The translations under genes and the position numbers were made by a program. A model generated the notes under the pieces. The model had not been told where the DNA came from and made no database searches. It was given only the letters and a program-made list of their open reading frames with translations. From Bdellovibrio sp. (GTDB taxonomy: Bacteria > UBA10199 > 2-02-FULL-44-16 > DYJF01), in contig DYJF01000009.1 of the NCBI GenBank assembly GCA_020723205.1, positions 12,088 to 44,799 on the forward strand: a DNA stretch of 32,712 bases, read 5' to 3'. Shown piece by piece: positions 17,195-25,225 of this stretch (position 1 is the stretch's first letter; each line of letters opens with the position of its first letter).

Positions 17195-17929
17195 ATGTCG
17201 CTCATTCACGATGCACTCAAAAAAGCGCAGGCGCCGACGGCGGGGTCGCCCAAGTCGGAGTTTCCGCAATTCTTGCACGATAGTTCTCCTGACAAAGAAA
17301 AGATCAAGAAGAACATCCGCATCATCGCGCTCGCCGTGGTCCTCTTTTGTGCAATGGTCTACATGATCTATGACAAGTTCTACGCGAGCGGACCCAAGCC
17401 CATGGCATCCAAGTCGCCTGCCGCTGCGGCGTCGCCCGACGATCCGAAAGTGAAGCAGGAACAAGCCGATAAACTCAAGGAAGAGGGCATCAAGGCGGTC
17501 AAGGCGAACCGGCTCGAGGACGCGGGGATCCGCCTTTCGACCGCCGGACAGCTGGATCCCCTCGACGCGACTGTTTGGAACAATATGGGGCTGATATCGA
17601 GGAGAAAAGGGGATGTGATAAAGGCGAGGGAGTTCTTTGAGAAGGCGCTTCAGATCAAACCTGAATGTCCGGAGTGTCTCAACAATCTGGCCATCCTCGA
17701 TATGGAAGACGCGAATTATGCGCAGGCGAAGGAGCGACTGGCGAAGGCGCTTTCGCTGAACCCGCAGTATGCTGACGCCGCTTTTCACATGGCCCTTATA
17801 GCTGAAGAGCAGGGCGATTTTCGCCTTGCCGCCGCATATTACAAGAAGTTCATAGAGACGAAAAAGGACGCGCCGGGAGACCTCTTGGATCAGGTGCGCA
17901 AGCATGTGACCGACCTTGAAACGGAGTGA
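17195..17929 (+). CDS. GspB/MshN-like membrane protein with TPR repeats
   Basis: 244 aa. MSLIHDALKKAQ is the N-terminal signature of GspB/ExeB-type partners of ExeA ATPases. A transmembrane helix lies at about residues 41-59. A charged linker follows, then at least three tetratricopeptide repeats (ATVWNNMGLISRRKGDVIKA, CPECLNNLAILDMEDANYAQ, ADAAFHMALIAEEQGDFRLA). MshN of MSHA loci also has C-terminal TPRs. It probably couples the ExeA-like ATPase in the cytoplasm to periplasmic pilus parts. GAGGAAGG precedes the chosen ATG; the frame is open upstream but overlaps the ATPase gene. Confidence 0.85.
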   Translation: MSLIHDALKKAQAPTAGSPKSEFPQFLHDSSPDKEKIKKNIRIIALAVVLFCAMVYMIYDKFYASGPKPMASKSPAAAASPDDPKVKQEQADKLKEEGIKAVKANRLEDAGIRLSTAGQLDPLDATVWNNMGLISRRKGDVIKAREFFEKALQIKPECPECLNNLAILDMEDANYAQAKERLAKALSLNPQYADAAFHMALIAEEQGDFRLAAAYYKKFIETKKDAPGDLLDQVRKHVTDLETE

Positions 17930-17933
17930 AGAG

Positions 17934-18983
17934 GTGGAATTTCCTGATATCTCAAAATTGTGGGAGAGGCATCCCGACCGGCTGGGCGTTGATTTCGATT
18001 CCCATTCGATGCGTGTAATTAAGCTTGCGAGGAAGGCGGAGAACGTCTTCGACCTCGCGGCGTGCGGGGCGATAAACGTTTCGATCAGACAGACGACTCC
18101 CCTCGACCAGCAGCGCGCCCAGGCCTTCTTGAAGCAGGTAAGCGGCGGTCTTACGCGCGCCGCGATCTCGATAGACGATCCGAGTCTCCGCATCCGGCGT
18201 ATGAATTTTGTGAAGATGCCCGAACGGGACCTGATTGAAGCGATCAAGTGGAACTTTCGCGAACACATCGACTGTCCCATAGAAGAGTATGAGATCGGAT
18301 ATACGCCGATCGACGGGTGGAGCGAGGGAGAACAGTTGGCCTACACCGCCTACGGCGCCTCGCGCAGCGCCGTTAAGGAGTGCGCTGAGGTCGCCAAGCA
18401 GGCGGGCCTTAAGCCCGTTGCGCTGGAACCGCAGGCGACGGCGCTTCTGGCCGCGTTCGATTACAATATCAACTGGTCCCCGAAGAGTTGCGTAGTGTGT
18501 CTTTCCATCGGCCGGAACGCGTCTTACTTCACGGTTATGTCTGAAGGTCAGCTCCTGTTCTCGCGTCCGATGGCAGGGATAAGCTACGAGGTGATGATAA
18601 AAATAATCACGAGGACGATGAGCGTCGACGAGAACGGGGCGGAGGATATACTCATGGCGTGTTTTTCACGTGATGAGAACGAACTGCTCGAGAAGCCGGA
18701 CTTTGCCGAAGCGAAGGGCATTTTCTTCAGCCAGTTGGTCATCGAAACGCAGCGCTCGATAGACGCCTTTTCGATACTTTTTGGTGTGGATCACGTCGAT
18801 TCAATCCACGTTTGCGGGATGGGCGCCTACTGTCCGGGCATCGTCGCCCACATGCAGAAGACGCTTGGCGTGCCGACTTCCGTCTTCGATCCGTTCGCGC
18901 GGGTTTCTACGGGTAACATCGAACCTGCGGTGAGGGAGAAGAGCGCGATGTTCGCGGTGGCGTTCGGTTTGGCTATCCCATAG
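17934..18983 (+). CDS. pilM: Type IV pilus assembly protein PilM (MshI-like)
   Basis: 349 aa actin-like protein of the PilM/SHS2 family. RLGVDFDSHSMRVIKLA is the first nucleotide loop, SCVVCLSIGRNASYFTVM the second, and SIHVCGMGAYCPGI the late glycine-rich motif. PilM binds the PilN N-terminus in the cytoplasm and links the platform to the ATPases. Start choice: a TTG at 17916 overlaps the TPR gene, whereas the GTG at 17934 has GGAG 7 nt upstream. The GTG is preferred but not certain. It is followed by pilN, pilO, pilP and pilQ in the usual order. Confidence 0.88.
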   Translation: MEFPDISKLWERHPDRLGVDFDSHSMRVIKLARKAENVFDLAACGAINVSIRQTTPLDQQRAQAFLKQVSGGLTRAAISIDDPSLRIRRMNFVKMPERDLIEAIKWNFREHIDCPIEEYEIGYTPIDGWSEGEQLAYTAYGASRSAVKECAEVAKQAGLKPVALEPQATALLAAFDYNINWSPKSCVVCLSIGRNASYFTVMSEGQLLFSRPMAGISYEVMIKIITRTMSVDENGAEDILMACFSRDENELLEKPDFAEAKGIFFSQLVIETQRSIDAFSILFGVDHVDSIHVCGMGAYCPGIVAHMQKTLGVPTSVFDPFARVSTGNIEPAVREKSAMFAVAFGLAIP

Positions 18984-18993
18984 GGGGAAAATA

Positions 18994-19563
18994 ATGGTTG
19001 CGGAACGTCGTAACAAAAGGATGAACTTCATAGCGAAGAAGGGGATGGTGCTCGATTATCAGCACATAATGATCCTCCTCGTTCTGTGGTTCGTGTTTCT
19101 GGGGATCGTCACCGGCGTCGAGCATTTTCGTCTTTGGATGGCCAAACACAGCGTGACGTCGGCGAAGGCGCAACTGGCCGCGCTGATGCAGGACCAGGAA
19201 AGGCGGCTCGCGATGCTTGAGCTTTCGGGACCGAAGCTCGACAAGGCCAAGCAGCAGGACCTTATCGTCATGCTGGACAACCCGCCGCGCTGGTCGCGTG
19301 TATTACAGGAGATACAGGCCAAGATTCCCGTCCACGTGCGCCTAACGCAGGTCAGATCGGTGGAGGATATGAAGGAGGGCCGCTTCCGGCTCCGTCTCGA
19401 GGGGGAGGCGCCCTCGATGCGTTCCATCGTAGAGTTCATGCAGCGCGTGCAGGCATCGCCGGTTTTCAGGGATGTATCGCTTGCGCAGGCGAAGAGGAGC
19501 GAGACGAACGCGCGGATATTCACTTACGCGATCGAGATGCAGGTTCTGGTGGTAGGCGCTTAG
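18994..19563 (+). CDS. pilN: Type IV pilus assembly protein PilN
   Basis: 189 aa bitopic inner-membrane protein. A basic N-terminus precedes one helix (about residues 24-44, IMILLVLWFVFLGIVTGV), then a coiled coil (about residues 55-90) and a ferredoxin-like domain (VHVRLTQVRSVEDMKEGRFRLRLEGEA). The order pilM-pilN-pilO and this architecture identify it. The INLLPWR motif that canonical PilN uses to bind PilM is not seen: the N-terminus reads MVAERRNKRMNFIAKK, so PilM contact may differ. AGGGGG lies before the ATG. Confidence 0.85.
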   Translation: MVAERRNKRMNFIAKKGMVLDYQHIMILLVLWFVFLGIVTGVEHFRLWMAKHSVTSAKAQLAALMQDQERRLAMLELSGPKLDKAKQQDLIVMLDNPPRWSRVLQEIQAKIPVHVRLTQVRSVEDMKEGRFRLRLEGEAPSMRSIVEFMQRVQASPVFRDVSLAQAKRSETNARIFTYAIEMQVLVVGA

Positions 19564-19566
19564 ACC

Positions 19567-20181
19567 ATGAAAAGCTCTTTTCTTAACATTGACTGGAAGA
19601 GCGAGCCCATTTTAAGGGAGAAGGTGCTTTTTGCCGTAATTCCGCTCCTCCTCCTGGTGCCGGCGCTGCGCGGGCTGTGGCTGCCCGTTGAAGGCGCGAT
19701 AAACAAGACGAGGGCGGACCTGAAGATGATCAAGGCGCAATCGGCAACCATCACCAAGATGCTGGATGTGACCTCAAGGGAGGCGCAGGCGGCCGCGCAG
19801 TCCATACCGGAGGATGCGAAGAGTGCGGGCAGGGCGGTGAGGATATTGAGCCGCCAGACAGGGGACAGGAATCAGGAAGTGGCGAACGCCGTGAGCACCC
19901 TTTCCTCCCGCGAGATAGCGTCCCGCGTACAGGTGAAGAACATAGCGGTGGGAAAAGAGGTCTTCTTCCCGACGTACGCCGCGGTTCCCGTGGACGTTAT
20001 ACTGGAGGGCGGCTATGCCTCGATCGAACGCTATCTCAAGACGGTCGAGGATATCGAGCGGCCCTTTCTCGTGCGGGGTTTGAGCATCGCGAGATCGAAG
20101 GCGGAAGGGAGCATTCTCGATGCGCGCATAACGCTGTGGGTCTATCTGGCGGGCAGTTCGCCGCCGCCTCAAAAAAAATAG
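19567..20181 (+). CDS. pilO: Type IV pilus assembly protein PilO
   Basis: 204 aa. One transmembrane helix (about residues 21-38), a coiled-coil region (NKTRADLKMIKAQSATITKM) and a periplasmic ferredoxin-like domain containing GGYASIERYLKTVEDIERPFLV. That segment corresponds to the PilO 'G.Y..l..Fl..le.l.r' pattern. It forms a heterodimer with PilN that connects the cytoplasmic motor to PilP and the secretin. It starts 3 nt after the pilN stop. Confidence 0.87.
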   Translation: MKSSFLNIDWKSEPILREKVLFAVIPLLLLVPALRGLWLPVEGAINKTRADLKMIKAQSATITKMLDVTSREAQAAAQSIPEDAKSAGRAVRILSRQTGDRNQEVANAVSTLSSREIASRVQVKNIAVGKEVFFPTYAAVPVDVILEGGYASIERYLKTVEDIERPFLVRGLSIARSKAEGSILDARITLWVYLAGSSPPPQKK

Positions 20182-20193
20182 TACGGGGGCATC

Positions 20194-20565
20194 ATGTTTA
20201 AGCGTTCTTTTATGACCATTGCCTTGTTGGGGATCATCGCTAATGTGTTCCCCGCGGACATCTTTGCCGAGGCCCTCTCCGATCTGAATCTGGAGGCGTT
20301 TCAGGTCATGACGAAAAGCGAGGAGAAAAAAGCGCCTTCAAGCCCGTTCGCTACCGGCGTATCTACCGCCGAGGATCTCACGATCGAGGACCTGGTCCTT
20401 TCGGGGATCGCCATGAACGCTACGAACTCATATGCGCTCATCAGCGGTTATCTGATTCAGCGCGGCGACAAGATCGCTGGTTTCAGGGTGGATGCGATAG
20501 AAAAGGGGCGTGTCACATTGCGCCGCATGGATGAAGTGTACGTCCTTACGATAGGAGGACTGTAA
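20194..20565 (+). CDS. pilP: PilP/GspC-like short periplasmic protein
   Basis: 123 aa. A signal peptide (basic start, hydrophobic core to about residue 20, likely cut after IFA) is followed by a single small beta domain (LVLSGIAMNATNSYALISGYLIQRGDKI) that matches the homology region of PilP/GspC. Canonical PilP is a lipoprotein of about 170 aa; this one has no lipobox cysteine and a shorter N-terminal linker, so it resembles MshK. It is expected to bridge PilNO to the secretin. It is one base short of touching pilQ. Confidence 0.78.
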   Translation: MFKRSFMTIALLGIIANVFPADIFAEALSDLNLEAFQVMTKSEEKKAPSSPFATGVSTAEDLTIEDLVLSGIAMNATNSYALISGYLIQRGDKIAGFRVDAIEKGRVTLRRMDEVYVLTIGGL

Positions 20566-20566
20566 C

Positions 20567-22072
20567 GTGACCAAACCAAGATCGTTCATGCGTAGGGTGG
20601 TGCCGGTGGTCCTCCTTACGATGGTCGCGGCGGCAACGGGACTTCGCGCCGAGACCAATGTCGACACCGGCATGATAAACCGGATATTGCCGTCTGCGAC
20701 GATGGGGCATCAGGCCGAGGTGCGCTACGACATCGAGTTCCGTCAGGCGTCTTTGCGCGACGCGCTTCAGTTCTTGTGCTGGATAGGCGGCACCAACATC
20801 GTCATCCCCGAAGGGATAAGCGGCAATGTTACCGTGAGCTTCAGGAACATATCGGTCAGGGAGGCGATAACCTCCATCGTGAAGGCGAACAACATGGAGT
20901 TCACGGTAGAGGGCGAGATCATCCGCATCGGCTCCAGGGAGGCCTTCCAGCAGAGCGGCGAAGATCTCATGACGGAGACTTTCCGGTTGCGATATGCGGT
21001 GGCGAAGGACATGCAGGACAAGGTCCAGAAGATCCTGTCGGCGCGCGGCTCTCTTACGGCGGACGAACGGACGAATTCTCTCATTGTAAGGGAGCTCCCC
21101 TCCAACCTCGGTAACGTAAAACGGCTGATCGAGGATGTGGATGTGAGGGACGCGCAGGTCTTGATCGAGGCGAAGATCGTCGAGGCCTCGAGGAATTTTT
21201 CGAGGTCCTTGGGTATCCAGTGGGGCATCAATATGAGCGGGAACAAGGTGAACGTGCTCGGCGTGAACAGTGTTGGTTCCGGCGATTCCGGCAGTCCGCT
21301 CAACGTCAATCTTCCAGCGACAACGCCGACCAGCGGGCTGGGACTTCTCATCGGAACGCTCGCCGGCGGTACCAACATTGACGTCCAGCTGACCGCGGCG
21401 GAGCAGCGCGGCGACATCTATGTCATCTCCGATCCGTCGATCGTAACGTCGAACGGAAGGGCCGCCCACATCAGGAGCGGTGAGACTCTCCTTATCAAGA
21501 CGGTGGGTGACGTGAACATAGGCACTACCGGTTCGCTGCCTACGAACGGCGGCGGGACCGGTCTGCAGGAGATCAAGACAGGCGTGGAGCTCAACGTGAC
21601 GCCGAACATCTCGATAGACGATTATGTGAAGCTAAACATCGAGGCGATCACGTCAAAGCCGGACTTCACGCGCGCAATCGACGGTGTTCCGGTGGTCGTG
21701 GATAACACGGCAAGGACCAATGTCCTTGTGAGAGACGGTGAGACAACCGTCATTGCCGGGCTGGCAAGATTCTCCGATACCCTCACAAAGAAGAGAGTGC
21801 CCGGTCTTTCGAGGATACCGCTTCTGGGGAATCTGTTCAAATCGAAGGAGAGAAAGAAGGAGAACGCAGAGCTCATGGTATTCATCAAGCCCACGATAGT
21901 GAGGGGAGATAACATGTTGCCGGCGCAGGTGAAGGTCAGGGAGATCGAGCAACGCCGCGAGCAGATGACCCTGACGCCTATACTCAAGACCGACGAACCT
22001 CGGGGCGAGGTTCCCATGGAGGAGTCGGCCATAAAGCCGAGACGGGGCAATAAATACAAAACATCCGATTAG
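20567..22072 (+). CDS. pilQ: Type IV pilus secretin PilQ (MshL-like, short form)
   Basis: 501 aa outer-membrane secretin. Signal peptide of about 29 residues (cut after GLRA). Then an N-domain of the STN type (DIEFRQASLRDALQFLCWIGGTNIVI), a second N-domain (FRLRYAVAKDMQDKVQKIL...DERTNSLIV) and the secretin core with VPGLSRIPLLGNLF and ELMVFIKPTIV. No AMIN domains are present, so it is shorter than PilQ of Pseudomonas or Myxococcus and closer to MshL or GspD-like forms. The GTG start follows pilP after 1 nt, with GGAGG ahead. It is the last gene of the operon; no terminator hairpin is evident after it. Confidence 0.92.
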   Translation: MTKPRSFMRRVVPVVLLTMVAAATGLRAETNVDTGMINRILPSATMGHQAEVRYDIEFRQASLRDALQFLCWIGGTNIVIPEGISGNVTVSFRNISVREAITSIVKANNMEFTVEGEIIRIGSREAFQQSGEDLMTETFRLRYAVAKDMQDKVQKILSARGSLTADERTNSLIVRELPSNLGNVKRLIEDVDVRDAQVLIEAKIVEASRNFSRSLGIQWGINMSGNKVNVLGVNSVGSGDSGSPLNVNLPATTPTSGLGLLIGTLAGGTNIDVQLTAAEQRGDIYVISDPSIVTSNGRAAHIRSGETLLIKTVGDVNIGTTGSLPTNGGGTGLQEIKTGVELNVTPNISIDDYVKLNIEAITSKPDFTRAIDGVPVVVDNTARTNVLVRDGETTVIAGLARFSDTLTKKRVPGLSRIPLLGNLFKSKERKKENAELMVFIKPTIVRGDNMLPAQVKVREIEQRREQMTLTPILKTDEPRGEVPMEESAIKPRRGNKYKTSD

Positions 22073-22103
22073 CGCTAACTGTATACCGTTTGCCATTTTT
22101 CCT

Positions 22104-22131
22104 TTGAAATTAAACGGTGGGGGTGTATAGG
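22104..22131 (+). promoter_or_regulatory. Possible promoter of korAB
   Basis: TTGAAA at 22104-22109, 16-nt spacer, TATAGG at 22126-22131. The start of transcription near 22138 would lie upstream of the ribosome site GGAGAGG and the ATG at 22164, and downstream of an alternative GTG at 22131, which supports the later start. Eye-based and moderate. Confidence 0.4.
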
Positions 22132-22163
22132 TGCGCACACAGCACAATCAGGAGAGGTGTCGC

Positions 22164-23963
22164 ATGGATTGTAACGATATCATAATCGGCATGGCCGGTT
22201 CGGGCGGCGACGGCGTTGTTTCCGCCGGGGATATTTTGACGGCCTCTGCGGCCGCCGAGGGCATCTATGCCATAATGCTCAAGAGCTTCGGCCCGCAGAT
22301 AAGGGGCGGCGAGAGCTCGTGTCGCATACGTCTTTCTACCAAACCCGTCCTCTCGCAGGGCGATGTGATAGACGTCCTTGTCGTTTTCAATTGGCCGGAT
22401 TTCGCAAGGTTCGGCGCGGAATTGGAAGTTCGTGACGGCGCCTACGTGCTTGTCGAAGAAAAGGACAAGACGGAGGATATCCCTCTTCCCAATGCTGCGA
22501 AGTGCAAGATAACGAAGATCCCGTTCGAGAAGCTTGCGGTCGAGGATGCGGGAAATCCGAAGGCAAAGAACATCGTTACACTGGGCGTTCTCGGGGCGAT
22601 GTTCGGGCTGCCTGTTGAGGGGATAAAGCGAGAGATAGAAAAGAAGTTCAAAAAGAAGGGGCCGGAGGTCGTGGCTGCTAACCACAAGGCGGTGGACGTC
22701 GGGATGGAATATGTGAAGGCCCACGGAGGACCGGCCGAGCTGCATTTCGCCCATTCGTCCGGCAAGCCGCTCATGGCGCTGACCGGCAACGAAGCAACGG
22801 CGTTCGGCGCGCTTGCCGCCGGCTGCAGGTTCCTTGCGAGCTATCCCATAACTCCCGCGACGGAGATAATGGAGTGGCTCTCGCGCGAGATGCCGAAGTT
22901 CGGCGGCACGGTGCTTCAGGCCGAGGACGAGATATCCGCCATCAACGCCGTCAACGGCGCTTCGTTCGGCGGAGTAAAGGCAATGACGTCCACGTCGGGT
23001 CCCGGCATGTCGCTCATGATGGAGGCGATTGGTCTCGCGGCGATGGCGGAGCTTCCCGTCGTCATCGTCGACGTCCAGCGTGGCGGTCCTTCGACGGGGA
23101 TACCCACAAAAACCGAACAGGCGGACCTGATGCAGGCGGTCTACGGGATGCACGGCGACGCGCCCCATGCGGTATTGGCGCCGGCCGACGTCGAGGACTG
23201 TTTCGAGGTCGCATGGCGCGCCTTTGATATCGCAGAAAGATATCAAATGCCGGTGATAATATTATCGGACCAGCTCGTCGGTCAGCGAAAGGAAACGGTC
23301 GCGCCGTTCAATATCGATACGGTCAAGGTCGCAGTAAGGGCGACGCCCGATCTGAGCGAGGGTGTCAAGTTCAAGCGCTACGAGGACACGCCGACCGGCA
23401 TCTCGCCGATGACGTGGCCCGGAATGAAGGGGGGCGAATATCTTGCGTCCGGCATCGAACATACGGAGGACGGCTCTCCCAGTTCTATGCACGAGACCCA
23501 CGAGAAGATGATAGAAAAACGTTCGCGCAAGCTAGATGCGCTCTCCGGCGAGTTCAAGTTCATAAGGCGTTACGGCGCCGATAAGCCGCATGTCGGAATC
23601 CTTGCATGGGGCTCATCAAAGGGCGCGGTCCGCGAGGCGGTGGAGAAGTTGGGCGCGAACGGCGTTTCGGCAGCGGCGCTGATTCCGGAGCTCATGCATC
23701 CTTTGCAGAAGGACGAGATAAGGAAGTTCGTCGCCTCCTGCAAGAATCTGCTGGTGATCGAGATGTCGCATTCGGGACAGTTCGAACATTATTTGGGGGC
23801 GAACGGGCTCTTGCCGGAAAAGACGCTTCATTACAGGGTGAGCGGCGGACGCGCGTTCTCCGCCCGCGAGATCGAATCGGCGGTGAGGGCGGCGGCGGAG
23901 GGCGTCGAGTATAAGGCGAAGGCCCAGGAACCGCGCAGGATGATGGGCAAGGACGAGGAATAA
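22164..23963 (+). CDS. korA: 2-oxoacid:ferredoxin oxidoreductase, fused gamma-alpha subunit (KorA type)
   Basis: 599 aa. Residues 1-190 form the gamma domain (IIIGMAGSGGDGVVSAGDILTA, then KSFGPQIRGGESSCRIRLS). The alpha domain follows, with the pyrophosphate-side motif ASYPITPATEIMEW at about 227-240, TSTSGPGMSLM and GGPSTGIPTKTEQADL. This gamma-alpha fusion is typical of 2-oxoglutarate:ferredoxin oxidoreductase KorA; the true 2-oxoacid cannot be read from sequence. It forms an alpha-beta complex with KorB and reduces ferredoxin. No ferredoxin-like delta subunit is adjacent. The start is set by GGAGAGG before ATG 22164. Confidence 0.92.
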   Translation: MDCNDIIIGMAGSGGDGVVSAGDILTASAAAEGIYAIMLKSFGPQIRGGESSCRIRLSTKPVLSQGDVIDVLVVFNWPDFARFGAELEVRDGAYVLVEEKDKTEDIPLPNAAKCKITKIPFEKLAVEDAGNPKAKNIVTLGVLGAMFGLPVEGIKREIEKKFKKKGPEVVAANHKAVDVGMEYVKAHGGPAELHFAHSSGKPLMALTGNEATAFGALAAGCRFLASYPITPATEIMEWLSREMPKFGGTVLQAEDEISAINAVNGASFGGVKAMTSTSGPGMSLMMEAIGLAAMAELPVVIVDVQRGGPSTGIPTKTEQADLMQAVYGMHGDAPHAVLAPADVEDCFEVAWRAFDIAERYQMPVIILSDQLVGQRKETVAPFNIDTVKVAVRATPDLSEGVKFKRYEDTPTGISPMTWPGMKGGEYLASGIEHTEDGSPSSMHETHEKMIEKRSRKLDALSGEFKFIRRYGADKPHVGILAWGSSKGAVREAVEKLGANGVSAAALIPELMHPLQKDEIRKFVASCKNLLVIEMSHSGQFEHYLGANGLLPEKTLHYRVSGGRAFSAREIESAVRAAAEGVEYKAKAQEPRRMMGKDEE

Positions 23964-23975
23964 TTTGGAGGCAAA

Positions 23976-24839
23976 ATGGCGGACGCAAAAGCGAGTCCCA
24001 AGGATTATTTGTCCGGCTTGAAACCCATCTGGTGCCCCGGCTGCGGCGATTTTGCCGTGTTGAACGCGGTCGCGAAGGCGTTCGCAGAGCTGGGTTTGCC
24101 TAAGGAAAAGGTCGCGGTAGTTTCGGGGATCGGGTGTTCATCACGCTTGCCGGGATATCTCGGCACGTATGGCTTCAACGCCATACACGGAAGGGCGTTG
24201 CCCATTGCCGCGGGACTGAAACTTTCAAGACCGGACCTGACGGTGCTCGCGGTCGGCGGCGACGGCGATATATTTTCCATCGGCGGCAATCACCTCCCGC
24301 ACGTCTCGCGAAGGAACATCGACCTTAAGTGCATTGTCATGGACAACGCCATCTACGGTCTAACCAAGGGGCAGGTCTCGCCCACGACGCCGATCGGCGA
24401 AAAGACGGTGACGACCACGTACGGTTCGATCGAGGACCCGATACAGCCGCTAAAGCTTCTCTTGAGCTACGAGGCCTCGTTCGTCGCGCAATCAACCTCG
24501 CTCGACTTGAACCATTTGATATCAATGATAGTCGCTATGATGCGGCACAAGGGGTTCGCCTTTCTGAACGTCAGGTCGCCGTGCGTGACCTATCGCGGCA
24601 AAGAGCAGTATGACGTCATACGCAGCCGTTCGAAGTATATAGACAAGGAACCCGGCTACGATGCGACGGACATGCGCAAGGCGTGGCATCATGCCATTAC
24701 GCCCGAATATATTTCGCTTGGCATCCTGTACGAGAAATATCGCGATACGTACGAGGACCGCCGCGATAAATTGCGCGAGGCGGCAAAGGCGGGCCGCGAC
24801 TGTACGCTTACCGACGTCATGAAAGGATTCATGAAATAA
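23976..24839 (+). CDS. korB: 2-oxoacid:ferredoxin oxidoreductase, beta subunit (KorB)
   Basis: 287 aa thiamine-pyrophosphate-binding subunit. WCPGCGDFAVLNA at residues 19-31 carries two of the cysteines of the iron-sulfur cluster site, and SGIGCSSRLPGYL a third. GGDGDIFSIGGNH is the thiamine-diphosphate/Mg motif, and NAIYGLTKGQVSPTTP is the highly conserved KorB segment. A later Cys occurs in RSPCVTY. It lies 12 nt after korA with GGAGG upstream, so one operon. The pair usually works in a reductive or oxidative TCA branch under low oxygen. Confidence 0.95.
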   Translation: MADAKASPKDYLSGLKPIWCPGCGDFAVLNAVAKAFAELGLPKEKVAVVSGIGCSSRLPGYLGTYGFNAIHGRALPIAAGLKLSRPDLTVLAVGGDGDIFSIGGNHLPHVSRRNIDLKCIVMDNAIYGLTKGQVSPTTPIGEKTVTTTYGSIEDPIQPLKLLLSYEASFVAQSTSLDLNHLISMIVAMMRHKGFAFLNVRSPCVTYRGKEQYDVIRSRSKYIDKEPGYDATDMRKAWHHAITPEYISLGILYEKYRDTYEDRRDKLREAAKAGRDCTLTDVMKGFMK

Positions 24840-24840
24840 A

Positions 24841-24882
24841 GGCAGGCAAAAGGTCGAAGGCGCAAGGCGAGAGGTAATAAGG
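24841..24882 (+). repeat. 7-nt quasi-tandem repeat downstream of korB
   Basis: Six consecutive 7-nt units: GGCAGGC, AAAAGGT, CGAAGGC, GCAAGGC, GAGAGGT, AATAAGG. All keep a purine-GG core at the same phase while the first three bases vary. The block fills nearly the whole gap between korB and the next gene. It resembles the upstream arm of the terminator at 13808-13835 (GAAAGGC, AAAAGGC, ATAGGGC). Confidence 0.65.
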
Positions 24883-24913
24883 AGTGATCATTCTTAACGG
24901 AACGGAGAATCCA

Positions 24914-25225
24914 GTGAGTACTCAAGTAACAGCCCGTCAGCTCAACTGGCTCCCGCTGCCTCAAGCGGGGCTTACGCGTGCCGTCGAAACAAAGGTGGAC
25001 GAGAACGACCTTTTTCCGAAGGGGGAGGTCGCGAGCTATTTTCCAAGGCAGGGCTACGGATTTATAAAAGACAGGAACGGCAATGAGGTCTATTTCAAGC
25101 TCGACGAACTGGAGCTTGTGGGACCCAAGGCGGACAAGAACTACATTTCCGTGGGAGCGAAGATCGGCTACGATATTTCCTGCACATCAAAGGGCCCTCA
25201 CGTCAGGGCTCTCAAGATCTACTAA
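24914..25225 (+). CDS. Divergent cold-shock-domain protein
   Basis: 103 aa. After about 35 residues of unassigned N-terminus (with LNWLPLPQAGL) comes a cold-shock-like domain: GEVASYFPRQGYGFIKDRNG, in which QGYGFIKD matches RNP1, then EVYFKLDELEL where typical proteins have DVFVHFSAI, so RNP2 lacks its His. It probably binds single-stranded RNA or DNA. Start: the GTG at 24914 has GGAG 6 nt upstream, while an earlier GTG at 24884 has its GGAG directly adjacent, so the later one is chosen. The stop codon overlaps the convergent gltX stop by 4 nt. Confidence 0.7.
   Translation: MSTQVTARQLNWLPLPQAGLTRAVETKVDENDLFPKGEVASYFPRQGYGFIKDRNGNEVYFKLDELELVGPKADKNYISVGAKIGYDISCTSKGPHVRALKIY

Noticed and set aside
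17015-18280. 421-codon - strand open frame opposite the TPR and pilM genes
   Set aside because: Its sequence is Arg/Leu/His-rich with no domain; the + strand genes have clear family signatures.
22110-23246. 378-codon - strand open frame opposite korA
   Set aside because: Antisense shadow of a well-conserved gene; no ribosome site or family features.
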